DNA from: UBA7672 sp965279085
Lineage (GTDB): Bacteria; Pseudomonadota; Alphaproteobacteria; Caulobacterales; Hyphomonadaceae
Assembly (NCBI GenBank): GCA_965279085.1
Contig: OZ257149.1
Span: 930,001-994,000 of the forward strand
Direction: 5' to 3'
Length of the DNA: 64,000 bases
The notes beneath the pieces are model-generated. The model worked only from the letters and a program-made list of their open reading frames with translations. It was not told the DNA's origin and made no database searches. The position numbers and the translations under genes are program-made. Shown in pieces: positions 15,881-24,179 of this stretch (position 1 is the stretch's first letter; each line of letters opens with the position of its first letter).

Positions 15881-16990
15881 GTGACGAAGGATCGACCACG
15901 CAACCGGCCTGGAAATGGCGGAAAATCCGGCGGTTTTCGCGGCCGCGGGGCTGGCGGAGCATTTAACCGCGAGGGCGGCGACCGTCCGGCTCGGAGCCCG
16001 GCAGCCGCTGAAGGCGGGGCTGAGAAACCATGGGCGCGCGACCGGAAAGAGGGCGGCGAAGGTTCGAAACGCTTCGCGGGCAAGCCGGGCCGCAAGTTCG
16101 ATCGCTCCAAGGGGGATTTCGGCGGACAGAAGCGCGACGGCGGACGGCCACAGCGCCACGGACAGTATGAGCGGCGCGATGCGGCGTTCGAGGAGAATGG
16201 CGAGGTCTGGATCTGGGGCATCCATGCGGCGAGCGCGGCACTGGCCAATCCCCTGCGCAAGATCAGCACGGCCTTCGTGACGCGTAACGGCGCGGTGCGT
16301 GCGGGACTCGATCCCGAAGCCTTGCCGAAGTTCGCGCACCTTCTCGAGGCGAAGGATATCGACACGCGGCTTCCGCCCGGAGCGGTGCACCAGGGCGTTG
16401 CGGTGCGATGCCGCCCGCTGGACGGGCCGGATATCGAGGATGCAGCCGTGCGGCCGGAGAAGCCGCTGGTGATCCTGGACCAGGTGACCGATCCGCAGAA
16501 TGTCGGCGCGGTGTTCCGCTCGGCGGCGGCGTTCGGCGTGGCGGGCGTGGTGATGCAGACGCGCAATGCGCCGGTGCTCGGCGGGGCGCTGGCGAAGGCG
16601 GCGACTGGGGCGATCGAGCGCGTGGATGAAATCCGTGCGGTGAATTTGTCGCGCGCGATCGATGCGCTGCGCGATGCGGGCTGGAAAGTGATTGGGCTAG
16701 ATGGCTCGGCGGAGCAGACGCTGGACGAGGCGTTCGCGGGCAATGAGCCGCTTGCCATCGTGATGGGTGCCGAGGGCGCGGGGTTGAGACAGGGTGTCGC
16801 CAAGGCGTGTACCGGGCTCGCGCGCATCGCGATTGGCGCGGACATGGAAAGCCTCAATGTTTCAAACGCCGCGGCCATTGCGTTCTACGAGGCGGCCCGC
16901 CGTGGCGGCGCCGCGCCGCCCGCGCCGAAGCCTGCGCGCCTGCCCGCCGAGGATGCGAACGGCGATGGATTTGACGCCGAAGCCGACTAG
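15881..16990 (+). CDS. rlmB: SpoU/TrmH-family rRNA 2'-O-methyltransferase (RlmB-like)
   Basis: After a basic, glycine-rich, disordered N-terminal region of about 100 residues comes a substrate-binding domain (WIWGIHAASAALANPLRKIS) and a SPOUT methyltransferase domain with all three family motifs: DPQNVGAVFRSAAAFGVAGV (motif 1), IVMGAEGAGLR (motif 2), and SLNVSNAAAIAFYEAAR (motif 3), whose knot binds S-adenosylmethionine. RlmB methylates G2251 of 23S rRNA. Substrate assignment is by family similarity. GTG 15881 is taken as the start; TTG 15863 in the same frame is possible. It is transcribed divergently from tRNA-Tyr. Confidence 0.85.
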   Translation: MTKDRPRNRPGNGGKSGGFRGRGAGGAFNREGGDRPARSPAAAEGGAEKPWARDRKEGGEGSKRFAGKPGRKFDRSKGDFGGQKRDGGRPQRHGQYERRDAAFEENGEVWIWGIHAASAALANPLRKISTAFVTRNGAVRAGLDPEALPKFAHLLEAKDIDTRLPPGAVHQGVAVRCRPLDGPDIEDAAVRPEKPLVILDQVTDPQNVGAVFRSAAAFGVAGVVMQTRNAPVLGGALAKAATGAIERVDEIRAVNLSRAIDALRDAGWKVIGLDGSAEQTLDEAFAGNEPLAIVMGAEGAGLRQGVAKACTGLARIAIGADMESLNVSNAAAIAFYEAARRGGAAPPAPKPARLPAEDANGDGFDAEAD

Positions 16991-17017
16991 ACTGGACCGA
17001 AGTTCGGGAGACCTGTG

Positions 17018-18073
17018 ATGCGGACTGCCATCGTCATCGGACTTGCACTGATTGCCGTCGCCGCGGCCGCGGTGTGGGGAATTGGCCAGTTCGGCGGCGG
17101 GCTGACAGGCGGCGTCAGCGAGGCGCAAGCGCCGCTAATCCGCGAACCGGAGATCGTAGCGGCGAATACGCCGGCGGCCGCGCCAGCGACCAACCCGGAG
17201 CCTTCGCTGCGCAGTATGCCCGCGACGGCGCCCGATACGCCCTCGACACCGGCCCCGGCCGATCCCGCCCAACCGGCTCAGCCTTCGACGACGGAACCCA
17301 CGACGCCAGCCAAGCCTCCGGTCATCGCCACACTGGACGGCACGGGCGCGTTGAAGATTCCGGCGTTGCCCGGACAGGAGCAGCCGGCGAAGCCAGAGGT
17401 CGCGCCGCAGTCCCAGGCCATGACGGCGCCGGCGCGGGATCCGGTCGGTTCCGGCGCGGCGCGCGAGGCGCGCGTGCTGCCGCAACAGGCGACCGTGGCG
17501 GATGCGGTGTCGACGGGCCTCGAAGCGCAGTTCAAGTCGCGGCGGCTGACGTATAATCGCCCGCCGCAGAAACTGGCGCTCGACAAGGCCATCGACATCT
17601 CGCTGATCATCGACACGTCGCGCCAGACGGATGCGGCGGAGCGGTTGCAGGGCCTGCCGGGCACGATTGTCGAGCGTGATGTGGACCTGTCGGATAGGGT
17701 CGCGGCGGAATTGCTTGGTGCGGCGTTTGATATCGAGCTGCAGACCACGTCGACGCGGCAGAAACTGTCGGCCAAGCTTGCCAACGAATGGCGCTGGCGT
17801 GTGACGCCTAAGCAGAAGGGCACGCATACGCTGACGCTGAACGTCTATGGCTATGCCGTGGGTTCGGCGGATGCGGAGCCGCTGGATTCCTACCGCGACG
17901 ACATCACGGTCGAGGTCCAGGCGATGGACGAGCTGGTGACGTGGGCCAAGGGCGTGCAGCCGCTGTTCGGCGTGCTGGCGGGCATCGCCGCGATCGGATC
18001 GGCAGCGTTTGCCTTCCTCCGCTTCCGCGAAGAGAAGAAGCAGACGAAGGTGATGACGTCAAAAAAAGAGTAG
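17018..18073 (+). CDS. Membrane-anchored hypothetical protein with Pro/Ala-rich linker
   Basis: The 351-residue product begins with a membrane or uncleaved signal segment (AIVIGLALIAVAAAAVWGIG), continues with a long Pro/Ala/Thr-rich linker to about residue 150, then a folded region (about 165-310), and ends in a second membrane segment (LFGVLAGIAAIGSAAFAFLRF) with a charged tail. The folded region contains NEWRWRVTPKQKGTHTLTL, a W-R-W-x-V-x-P-x-x-x-G pattern that recurs in uncharacterised bacterial proteins and looks like a beta-sandwich. ATG 17018 is preferred to GTG 17015. It starts 27 bases after rlmB and may be co-transcribed; its stop meets that of the convergent peptidase gene. Function unknown. 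Confidence 0.65.
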   Translation: MRTAIVIGLALIAVAAAAVWGIGQFGGGLTGGVSEAQAPLIREPEIVAANTPAAAPATNPEPSLRSMPATAPDTPSTPAPADPAQPAQPSTTEPTTPAKPPVIATLDGTGALKIPALPGQEQPAKPEVAPQSQAMTAPARDPVGSGAAREARVLPQQATVADAVSTGLEAQFKSRRLTYNRPPQKLALDKAIDISLIIDTSRQTDAAERLQGLPGTIVERDVDLSDRVAAELLGAAFDIELQTTSTRQKLSAKLANEWRWRVTPKQKGTHTLTLNVYGYAVGSADAEPLDSYRDDITVEVQAMDELVTWAKGVQPLFGVLAGIAAIGSAAFAFLRFREEKKQTKVMTSKKE

Positions 18074-18076
18074 CGC

Positions 18077-19456
18077 CTACTTCAGCAGGTCCAGCGCCGC
18101 GGCCGTCATCGCCTTGACGCCGGTCGCGATGGTGGGGTCCGGATCGGGCGTGAATTCGGATGAGTGCAGCGAGGGAAGCGGCTTGCCGCCGGGTTGGCGG
18201 GAGGCCTCGTATTTTGCCTGGCTGACGGCGCCGAGCCAGATCAGCATGATGGGGATCTTGTCGCTCGTCCGGCCGAAGCGGGCGAAGTCCTCACCGCCCA
18301 TCGTGGGCTGGGCGGTGACGATCTTGTCCTCGCCAAACGTTTTTCTCAGCACGCCCGAGACGCGCTCGACCAGTTTCGGGTCGTTGTAGAGGGAGGGAGT
18401 GTAATCGTCCTTCACGCGCAGGCTGACGGCTTTTTCCGGATCGAGACCGGCGGCGAGCGCCTCTGCTTTCGCGATGCGTTCGATGCCTTTCAGAAGCTTG
18501 TCGCGCGTCGTGTCGGCAAAGGAGCGGACCGTCAGCTGCATCGCGACTTCATCGGGGATGATGTTGTGCTTGAAGCCGCCGTTGAAGGCGCCGACGGTGA
18601 CGACGGCGGAATCCTGCGGATCGACTTCGCGCGAGACCAGCGTCTGCAGCGTGGTGACAATGCGGGCCGAAGTGACGATCGGATCCTTGGTATCCTGCGG
18701 ATAGGCGCCGTGACCGCCAACGCCGGTGATGTTGAGATCGACCGAGTCGACATTCGCCATCACATACCCGGACCCGACACCAATCATGCCGGCGGGCAAC
18801 GCGGCGTTGTCGTGCAATGCGATGACATGATCCGGTTTGGGGAACTTCGTGAACAGGCCGTCTTCGATCATCGCCATCGAGCCGAGGCCGATTTCCTCGG
18901 CCGGTTGGGCGATCATGATGAGCGTGCCCTTCCACTCGGACTTGCGGGCGACGAGTTCGCGCGCCGTGCCGATCCAGGTGGTCATGTGGATGTCGTGGCC
19001 GCAGGCGTGCATCACGCCTGACTCTTCCCCGCTCCAGGCGATGTCGCGGGCTTTCGAGGCGTAAGGCAGCCCCGTCTTCTCGACGAGTGGCAGGGCGTCC
19101 ATGTCGGCGCGGATCATCAGCGTTGGACCGGGGCCGTTCTTGAGGATGGCGATGAAGCCATAACCGCCGACGCCGTCCTGGATCTCGCCGTATTCCTTGA
19201 GCGCGCGGTCCTTCGTCCATTTGTCGCCGAGGCCCGTCGTGACGTCGAAACCGAGGCGCTTCATCTCGGCGGATAGGACGGCGGCGGTGTTCTTTTCCTG
19301 GAAGGAGAGTTCCGGGTTGGCGTGGAGATGTTCGTAGAGCTGGCGGAGCGTCTTGCCGTTGGCGGAGAAGGACGGCTGCTGGGCGTCGGCGGGCTGGGGC
19401 GCAGTCGTGCAGGCAGCAAGCATGGATACGCCGAGGGCGAGAACAGTCCGCTTCAT
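18077..19456 (-). CDS. M20-family amidohydrolase/peptidase, lipoprotein
   Basis: The 459-residue protein carries a lipoprotein signal (MKRTVLALGVSMLAAC), so it is probably anchored in the periplasm. M20 metal-binding motifs are in place: IRADMDALPL, HACGHDIHMT (His and Asp ligands), QPAEE (catalytic Glu pair), and MGGEDFARF near the end. A dimerisation domain (VGGHGAYPQDTKDPIVTSA) interrupts the catalytic domain as usual. Relatives hydrolyse N-acyl amino acids or hippurate-like amides using two zinc ions; the substrate here is unknown. The start was moved from an upstream in-frame ATG to 19456 because of the signal peptide. It diverges from the GST gene across 125 bases. Confidence 0.85.
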   Translation of the reverse strand: MKRTVLALGVSMLAACTTAPQPADAQQPSFSANGKTLRQLYEHLHANPELSFQEKNTAAVLSAEMKRLGFDVTTGLGDKWTKDRALKEYGEIQDGVGGYGFIAILKNGPGPTLMIRADMDALPLVEKTGLPYASKARDIAWSGEESGVMHACGHDIHMTTWIGTARELVARKSEWKGTLIMIAQPAEEIGLGSMAMIEDGLFTKFPKPDHVIALHDNAALPAGMIGVGSGYVMANVDSVDLNITGVGGHGAYPQDTKDPIVTSARIVTTLQTLVSREVDPQDSAVVTVGAFNGGFKHNIIPDEVAMQLTVRSFADTTRDKLLKGIERIAKAEALAAGLDPEKAVSLRVKDDYTPSLYNDPKLVERVSGVLRKTFGEDKIVTAQPTMGGEDFARFGRTSDKIPIMLIWLGAVSQAKYEASRQPGGKPLPSLHSSEFTPDPDPTIATGVKAMTAAALDLLK

Positions 19457-19581
19457 TGAGAAACTCCCGATGCCGATGAACCGTGATAGCGGCTGGCGCA
19501 TGCCCCGTCACCCCGACGTTGCGTCACGCTTGCCAGCTTCTGAACGAGCGCCCTACGTCTACGCAAAGCCGGAGAACACTC

Positions 19582-20196
19582 ATGAAACTCTACAATGCGC
19601 CCATGCCCGCGCCGAACCCGCGCCGCGTGCGGATCTTCCTTGCGGAAAAAGGAGCGAGCGTTCCTCTGGCCGATATCGCGATCATGAAGCGGGAGCACAA
19701 GTCACCCGAGCACATGGCGCGCAATTCTCTCGGGCAGGTTCCGACACTGGAGCTGGATGACGGGACGACGCTCTCGGAGACGGTTGCGATCTGCAAGTAT
19801 CTGGACAGCCTCTATGCCGATCCGCCGATGTTCGGGCGGACGGCGCTGGAACAGGCGCAGGTAGAGATGTGGACGCGGCGCGTCGAGCTGCAGGTGATGA
19901 CGCCCGTTGGCATGTTCTGGCGGCACGCGCATCCTTTCACCGCGGCGGTGGTCGTGCCGCAATACAAGGAGTTCGGGGAATCCAATCGCGGACATTATGA
20001 GCGGATACTCGGCTGGCTGGATCGGGAACTGGCGGGGCGGGAATTCCTGGCGACGGCGGACTACACGATCGCGGATATCTGCCTCCTGTCGACGGTGGAT
20101 TTCGCAACGTGGATCGGGCTGGGGATTCCGGAGGCGTTGGGGAATGTGAAGGCCTGGCACGAGCGGGTGAGCGCCCGGCCGAGCGCCGGGGCGTGA
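19582..20196 (+). CDS. Glutathione S-transferase family protein
   Basis: The 204-residue protein has a thioredoxin-fold N-terminal domain (MKLYNAPMPAPNPRRVRIFL; NSLGQVPTLELDDGTTLSET with the cis-Pro and the E-T pair that bind glutathione) and an all-helical C-terminal domain (about residues 85-200). The N-capping/hydrophobic staple area ATADYTIADICLLS is typical of GSTs. It is a cytosolic enzyme or binding protein of glutathione conjugation; subclass and substrate cannot be assigned. ATG 19582 begins the conserved domain, and upstream in-frame residues have no GST similarity. Confidence 0.88.
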   Translation: MKLYNAPMPAPNPRRVRIFLAEKGASVPLADIAIMKREHKSPEHMARNSLGQVPTLELDDGTTLSETVAICKYLDSLYADPPMFGRTALEQAQVEMWTRRVELQVMTPVGMFWRHAHPFTAAVVVPQYKEFGESNRGHYERILGWLDRELAGREFLATADYTIADICLLSTVDFATWIGLGIPEALGNVKAWHERVSARPSAGA

Positions 20197-20248
20197 GTTC
20201 GCGTTCCCGCTTGTGAGCGGGTTGGTGCGGTTGGGATTTGCGCGCCGC

Positions 20249-20725
20249 TTAGGCGGGCGCTGAGTTTGTCCTCAGACTCTCTTGTCCGTGTCCCCCGCGA
20301 AGGCGGGGGTCCAGCGCAGACGGCGTGACTTGTTCTGCCATGCGACTGCATCCTGAAGTCAGGACAAGGGTCAAGGTGATTGCTGGATCCCCGCCTTCGC
20401 GGGGAACGCGGACCTGAGGTCCGCTTCCAGGGGACGCGCCCATGCTGATGGCGCGTGTTGGTGTTGCGACGCTGCGCGTCGCGTGCCGGGCGGGAGCCCG
20501 GCGGTCCGGTTGGACCTCCTGTCGTTGATTGTCGTTCGTCCTTCCGGGCAGAACCGTTTCGACTTCACGCGTGTGCCAATCACGGGAGAAACAGCGCCAG
20601 CGCATCCGAATGGTTGAGACGACGCCAAGCACAAGCTCGATGAATGCGCGCAGCATCGCCGTCAGCGAGAGCTGACTAAGCGAGGGGGTCGCCAAACCTT
20701 TTGCGCGTGTTCGTGCCTGTGTCAT
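20249..20725 (-). CDS. Small hypothetical protein running into palindromic repeats
   Basis: The frame encodes 158 residues. The first ~60 look like a real small protein: a helix (LTAMLRAFIELVLGVVSTIR), then RWRCFSRDWHTREVETVLPG. The second half is the translation of two inverted GC-rich repeats (REGGDPAITL ... LDPRLRGGHG), so the original protein has probably been extended by repeat insertion. A perfect TATAAT (- strand, 20738-20733) ends seven bases before the ATG, which would give an almost leaderless mRNA. I do not know its function, and it may not be expressed. Confidence 0.4.
   Translation of the reverse strand: MTQARTRAKGLATPSLSQLSLTAMLRAFIELVLGVVSTIRMRWRCFSRDWHTREVETVLPGRTNDNQRQEVQPDRRAPARHATRSVATPTRAISMGASPGSGPQVRVPREGGDPAITLTLVLTSGCSRMAEQVTPSALDPRLRGGHGQESLRTNSAPA
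20292..20404. repeat. Inverted pair of GC-rich palindromic (REP-like) repeats
   Basis: CCCCCGC-GAAG-GCGGGGG (20292-20309) and CCCCGC-CTTC-GCGGGG (20389-20404) are small hairpins. With flanks they form a 21-base inverted repeat (CCGCGAAGGCGGGGGTCCAGC and its near-exact reverse complement) about 75 bases apart. This is the arrangement of bacterial interspersed mosaic elements. They lie in the 3' half of the small - strand frame. Confidence 0.7.
20484..20507. repeat. Dispersed palindromic repeat, copy 1
   Basis: TGCCGGGCGGGAGCCCGGCG (starting at 20484) with flanks is repeated nearly base for base, in reverse orientation, at about 49.22-49.26 kb. The shared stretch is about 45 bases and includes the CTGCGCG flank on one side and GTCC-GTTGG on the other. 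Confidence 0.6.
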
Positions 20726-20732
20726 GGGCGCG

Positions 20733-20738
20733 ATTATA
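20733..20738 (-). promoter_or_regulatory. TATAAT -10 box close to the ATG at 20725
   Basis: On the - strand TATAAT sits with seven bases between it and the ATG, placing the transcription start at or next to the start codon. No good -35 hexamer is found 16-18 bases upstream, so strength is doubtful. Confidence 0.3.
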
Positions 20739-20887
20739 TGCTGGCCGCGAGCCCATACGGATAACTACAGCGGCATCCTACAGTTGAGCGGGTTAGAGGG
20801 CTGAAATCGCGGGCGAAGTTTTTTCGGCTTCATACAGGTTGGATACACCCGTTTCCCTGCCATCGGCGGTTGGCGACGATTCACACC

Positions 20888-21637
20888 TCAGTTCTGGCTC
20901 GAACCGTCTGACAACCCAATCGAGCGTTCGAGCAAATCGGGAAACACTCTCGACATATACTGCCACTTTTGAAAGTGACGCTCGTTTCCAGCAGAAACCT
21001 GCAGGCCTCTAGCAATCGATTGCTCCAGAAGATCAATGCTCAGAGCCTCACGGTACATGCGCTCGTGATCCCGCAGAAAAATTGCCGGCGTGGCGATAGG
21101 ATTGACCGCCAAGAATTCTGTCCCGTCATCGTAGAGTTCCCGCTCACTCTCGACCACATAGTCCCGAGACATCGCGTCGAGCGCTTCAGGCGCGACGATT
21201 ATTCGTGGAGTGTCCGCCAACTTTTCCAACCTCACCGCTTCAACGAGGGCTGGCCCCATGACAATCGCATCACGGTGAAAAACTTTGCCAAACGTGATCG
21301 CACCACGACACAGAAATCCAATCGCGAGCAACCCACGCTGAAGATCACCGGCGGAGTTGAGAATACGGGGGCCGCTATTGGCGTGGTTGGAAAGCACAAT
21401 ATTGTCGGAAAAAGCACCCGCTTGGCTATCGAGCCAAATGGGATTGATCCATTTGTATTTATCAGATTCCGCTTTGACCTTAGCCTTGGCATACGAAGAT
21501 TTGGCCGCTGCGATACTGTGAATCAGTTCTGCAGCGGCGATGACCTCGTTCGAGCAAACCGCCGAGGCCTCCGACCAACCAAGAATGCCTACGTAGGCGA
21601 CGAAACGCTCCTCATAGGACACCGTTGCGTCGCGCAT
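20888..21637 (-). CDS. Hypothetical protein, cyclase-like fold suspected
   Basis: The 249-residue product starts at ATG 21637, two bases after the metG stop, so it is in an operon with metG; the longer frame upstream is only a shadow of metG. The sequence FVAYVGILGWSEAS, AFSDNIVLSNHA, FLCRGAITFGKVFH, MGPALVEAVRLEKLA and PRIIVAPEAL follows the order of a nucleotide-cyclase-like domain that I recall from uncharacterised bacterial proteins (pattern FSDxIVLS ... RGxIxxG ... GPAxxxAxxLE). The metal-binding aspartates of active cyclases are only partly present. It is AT-richer than its neighbours and separated from the next gene by repeats, so it may be an acquired accessory gene. Enzyme activity is not claimed. 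Confidence 0.6.
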   Translation of the reverse strand: MRDATVSYEERFVAYVGILGWSEASAVCSNEVIAAAELIHSIAAAKSSYAKAKVKAESDKYKWINPIWLDSQAGAFSDNIVLSNHANSGPRILNSAGDLQRGLLAIGFLCRGAITFGKVFHRDAIVMGPALVEAVRLEKLADTPRIIVAPEALDAMSRDYVVESERELYDDGTEFLAVNPIATPAIFLRDHERMYREALSIDLLEQSIARGLQVSAGNERHFQKWQYMSRVFPDLLERSIGLSDGSSQN

Positions 21638-21639
21638 TA

Positions 21640-23364
21640 TCAACCCCCGCCGAAGCGGGCTGTCCATTCGGCGACCTGCGTGTCTTCGATCTTGGTGAAG
21701 AGTTGCGGCGGGACGGCGATGGGCATGTTGCGCGGGAGGGCGTCCAGCAGAGATGCGTAGCTGCCCTGCCCGAGTTTCGCCGCGTCGAGGCTGCGCTTGC
21801 CTTCCGGAATGTTGAGCGCGTCGAGGATTTTCTTCGCGGTTTCCGGGATGATCGGCTGGGCGATGATGCCGAAGAGCGCAACGAGGTTGAGGCCCGTGCG
21901 GATGCCGACGGCGGCTTGGTCGACCGAGGTCTTGTAGGCGGTCCATGGGGCCGACTTGGTGATGTACTCGTTGCCCGCGGCCCAGATGGCGCGGGTTTCG
22001 GCGGCGGCCTTGCGGAATTCCATCGCTCCGTAGTGGGCGATGAGGTTCGGCAGGCGGGTGGCGAGTTCACCTGCCATCCAGGATTCGTGTTCGCCGGGTT
22101 CGCCGCCGTCGGGGACTTTGCCATCGAACTTGGCGGCGGCGTATTTCGTGATGCGGTTCACGAAATTGCCGAGCACGTCATTGAGGTCGGAGTTGATGCC
22201 GGCCTTGAAGCTTTCCCAGGTGAAGGCGGTGTCGGAGCTCTCGGGGCTGTTGGCGATGAGATACCAGCGCCAGTAGTCGCCGGGCAGAAGCTCGAGCGCC
22301 TGGTCCATGAAGACGCCGCGCTTCTGGCTGGTGGAGAACTTGCCGCCATACCAGTTGAGCCAGTTGAACGCCTTCAGCTTGTCGACGAGCTTCCACGGCT
22401 CTTCGGAACCGAGGATGGTGACGGGGAAGCTGACCGTGTGGAAGGCAACGTTGTCCTTGCCCATGAACTCGACATAGGTGACGTCGTTTGCGCCCTTGTC
22501 GGTGCGCCACCAACGTTCCCAATTCTGGTTGTTCGCTTCGGCCCACTCAACGGTGGAGCCGATGTATTCGATGGGCGCGTCGAACCAGACGTAGAAGACC
22601 TTGTTCTCGAAACCGGGACGCGGCTGGCCGCCGCGCGTGACGGGCACGCCCCATGACAGATCGCGCGTGATCGAGCGATCGATCAGGCCTTCATCGAGCC
22701 ATTTGTAGGCAATGGAGGTGGTGAGGTTCGGCCAGTCCTTCGCGCGGGCGTCTACGAAGGCGCGAACCTTGTCCTGCATCTTAGACTGAAGGAGATAGAG
22801 GTGGCGCGTGTCGCGGATCTCGACATTGCGCGAGCCGGAGACGGATGAGTACGGGTTGATCAGCTGGATCGGGTCGAGCAGCGTTCCGCAATTATCGCAC
22901 TGATCGCCGCGGGCTTTCTCGTAGCCGCAGTTGGGACATGTGCCCTCGACATAGCGGTCCGGCAGGAAGCGCTTGTCATCGACGGAATAGACCTGTTTCG
23001 AGGTGCGCTCGTCGATGAGGCCCTTGTCTTCGAGGACGTCGGCAAAGTGTTGCGTGAGTTCGCGGTTCGGGCGGTTGGACGAGCGGCCGAAATGGTCGAA
23101 CGACAGGGAGAAGCCGGCGCCGACGCGCTTCTGGATGTCGTGCTGCTCGGCGCAGTATTCGGCGACGGTCTGCTTCGCTTCGATGGCGGCGAGTTCGGCG
23201 GGCGTGCCGTGCTCGTCGGTGGCGCAGATGAAGAGCACCTCGTGGCCGGCGGCCCGACAGTAACGCGCATAGACGTCGGCCGGCAGCATCGACCCGGCCA
23301 AGTTGCCGAGGTGCTTCACGCCGTTGATGTACGGCAGGGCCGAGGTGATGAGGATACGCGCCAT
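21640..23364 (-). CDS. metG: Methionyl-tRNA synthetase
   Basis: This 574-residue class I synthetase charges tRNA-Met. It shows the HIGH-type motif HLGN in PYINGVKHLGNLAGS, the ATDEHGTP loop, the zinc knuckle with two CxxC pairs (CPNCGYEKARGDQCDNC), and the KMSKS equivalent FSTSQKRG, the form found in MetRS proteins of the archaeal/E. coli-like type. The anticodon-binding helical domain follows (NDVLGNFVNRITKYAAAKF), and it ends without the extra C-terminal dimerisation domain. Cytosolic and essential. ATG 23364 directly precedes the Rossmann domain. The small gene at 20888-21637 follows with a 2-base gap. Confidence 0.95.
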   Translation of the reverse strand: MARILITSALPYINGVKHLGNLAGSMLPADVYARYCRAAGHEVLFICATDEHGTPAELAAIEAKQTVAEYCAEQHDIQKRVGAGFSLSFDHFGRSSNRPNRELTQHFADVLEDKGLIDERTSKQVYSVDDKRFLPDRYVEGTCPNCGYEKARGDQCDNCGTLLDPIQLINPYSSVSGSRNVEIRDTRHLYLLQSKMQDKVRAFVDARAKDWPNLTTSIAYKWLDEGLIDRSITRDLSWGVPVTRGGQPRPGFENKVFYVWFDAPIEYIGSTVEWAEANNQNWERWWRTDKGANDVTYVEFMGKDNVAFHTVSFPVTILGSEEPWKLVDKLKAFNWLNWYGGKFSTSQKRGVFMDQALELLPGDYWRWYLIANSPESSDTAFTWESFKAGINSDLNDVLGNFVNRITKYAAAKFDGKVPDGGEPGEHESWMAGELATRLPNLIAHYGAMEFRKAAAETRAIWAAGNEYITKSAPWTAYKTSVDQAAVGIRTGLNLVALFGIIAQPIIPETAKKILDALNIPEGKRSLDAAKLGQGSYASLLDALPRNMPIAVPPQLFTKIEDTQVAEWTARFGGG

Positions 23365-23456
23365 GCTTCAGGAGTCCGAACTGGTGATGCGCGGCTTGTA
23401 ACATGCGTCTGCGCAAGCGCCAGCGTGAAGGAATGGCCGGCTTTCGGGCGTTCGGG

Positions 23457-24179
23457 TCAGGTCCGGATGGGCGTTATCTCGCAGCGGCGCAGGCTTTCCA
23501 TCAGGCTGGACGCCGGGCCGGTCTGCTGCGGGCGGGCCAGCGTCAGGAGGATGCGCACGTAGCCGGCGGGACGGGCGCCGATCAGGGCGACACCGCGCGT
23601 TTCCGTCTCCTCCGTCATGGGGACGCGGCTGCGGCCGTCGGGCATGACATCCCAGCGGCCGGGGCCGGTCATGTCGCAGACAAGCAGATAGCGGACGCCG
23701 GCTTCGGCGTTGAACTGGACCCAGACGCCGCGCTCCACGCCGTCGCCGCCCGCGACGCGGAACACGGCTTCCATGTCCGGCCCCGTAAGAAGGTCGGCCG
23801 CCTTCGCGCCCAGCCAGAGGCGGGCGCCCACGGGCGCAGCAGCCGAGGCGAGCCAGGTTTCAGGAATCTGGGTGAGGTTGACCGGTTTGCCGACGACGCG
23901 CGTGGCCGCCTGCACGCGCAGGCTGGGCGTCACGGCGCTCAGTTTCGAGGTGGCGAAAGTGCGCGCGCCGGGCGAGAGGTTCTGGAGCTCGGAAGCAAAT
24001 GGCGAGGCGCCTGACTGCGTTGCGGCCTTCGGCGTGATGGTCGCATTCGGAACGACAGGCTTGGTTGGGGCGACGGGCTTCTCGATGCCCTTCTGTTTGC
24101 CGGGCGCCGAGGGCGGCTGGCCGGTCGCGGATGCGGCGAGGCATGCGGCGATGGCGATGCAGGCAACGACACGCTTCAT
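23457..24179 (-). CDS. Exported hypothetical protein
   Basis: The 240-residue protein has a signal peptide (MKRVVACIAIAACLAASATG) and a Pro/Lys-rich stretch, then a region about residues 60-240 with no family I recognise; the segment VRYLLVCDMTGPGRWDVMPDG suggests a beta-rich fold. Its ATG overlaps the stop of the TPR gene upstream by four bases (ATGA, 24176-24179), so the two are made from one mRNA and are probably partners in the periplasm. Function unknown. Confidence 0.65.
   Translation of the reverse strand: MKRVVACIAIAACLAASATGQPPSAPGKQKGIEKPVAPTKPVVPNATITPKAATQSGASPFASELQNLSPGARTFATSKLSAVTPSLRVQAATRVVGKPVNLTQIPETWLASAAAPVGARLWLGAKAADLLTGPDMEAVFRVAGGDGVERGVWVQFNAEAGVRYLLVCDMTGPGRWDVMPDGRSRVPMTEETETRGVALIGARPAGYVRILLTLARPQQTGPASSLMESLRRCEITPIRT

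Noticed and set aside
21638..21946. N-terminal 103-residue extension of the cyclase-like gene
   Set aside because: It is an out-of-frame reading of the metG 3' end; Arg/His/Pro-rich without similarity.
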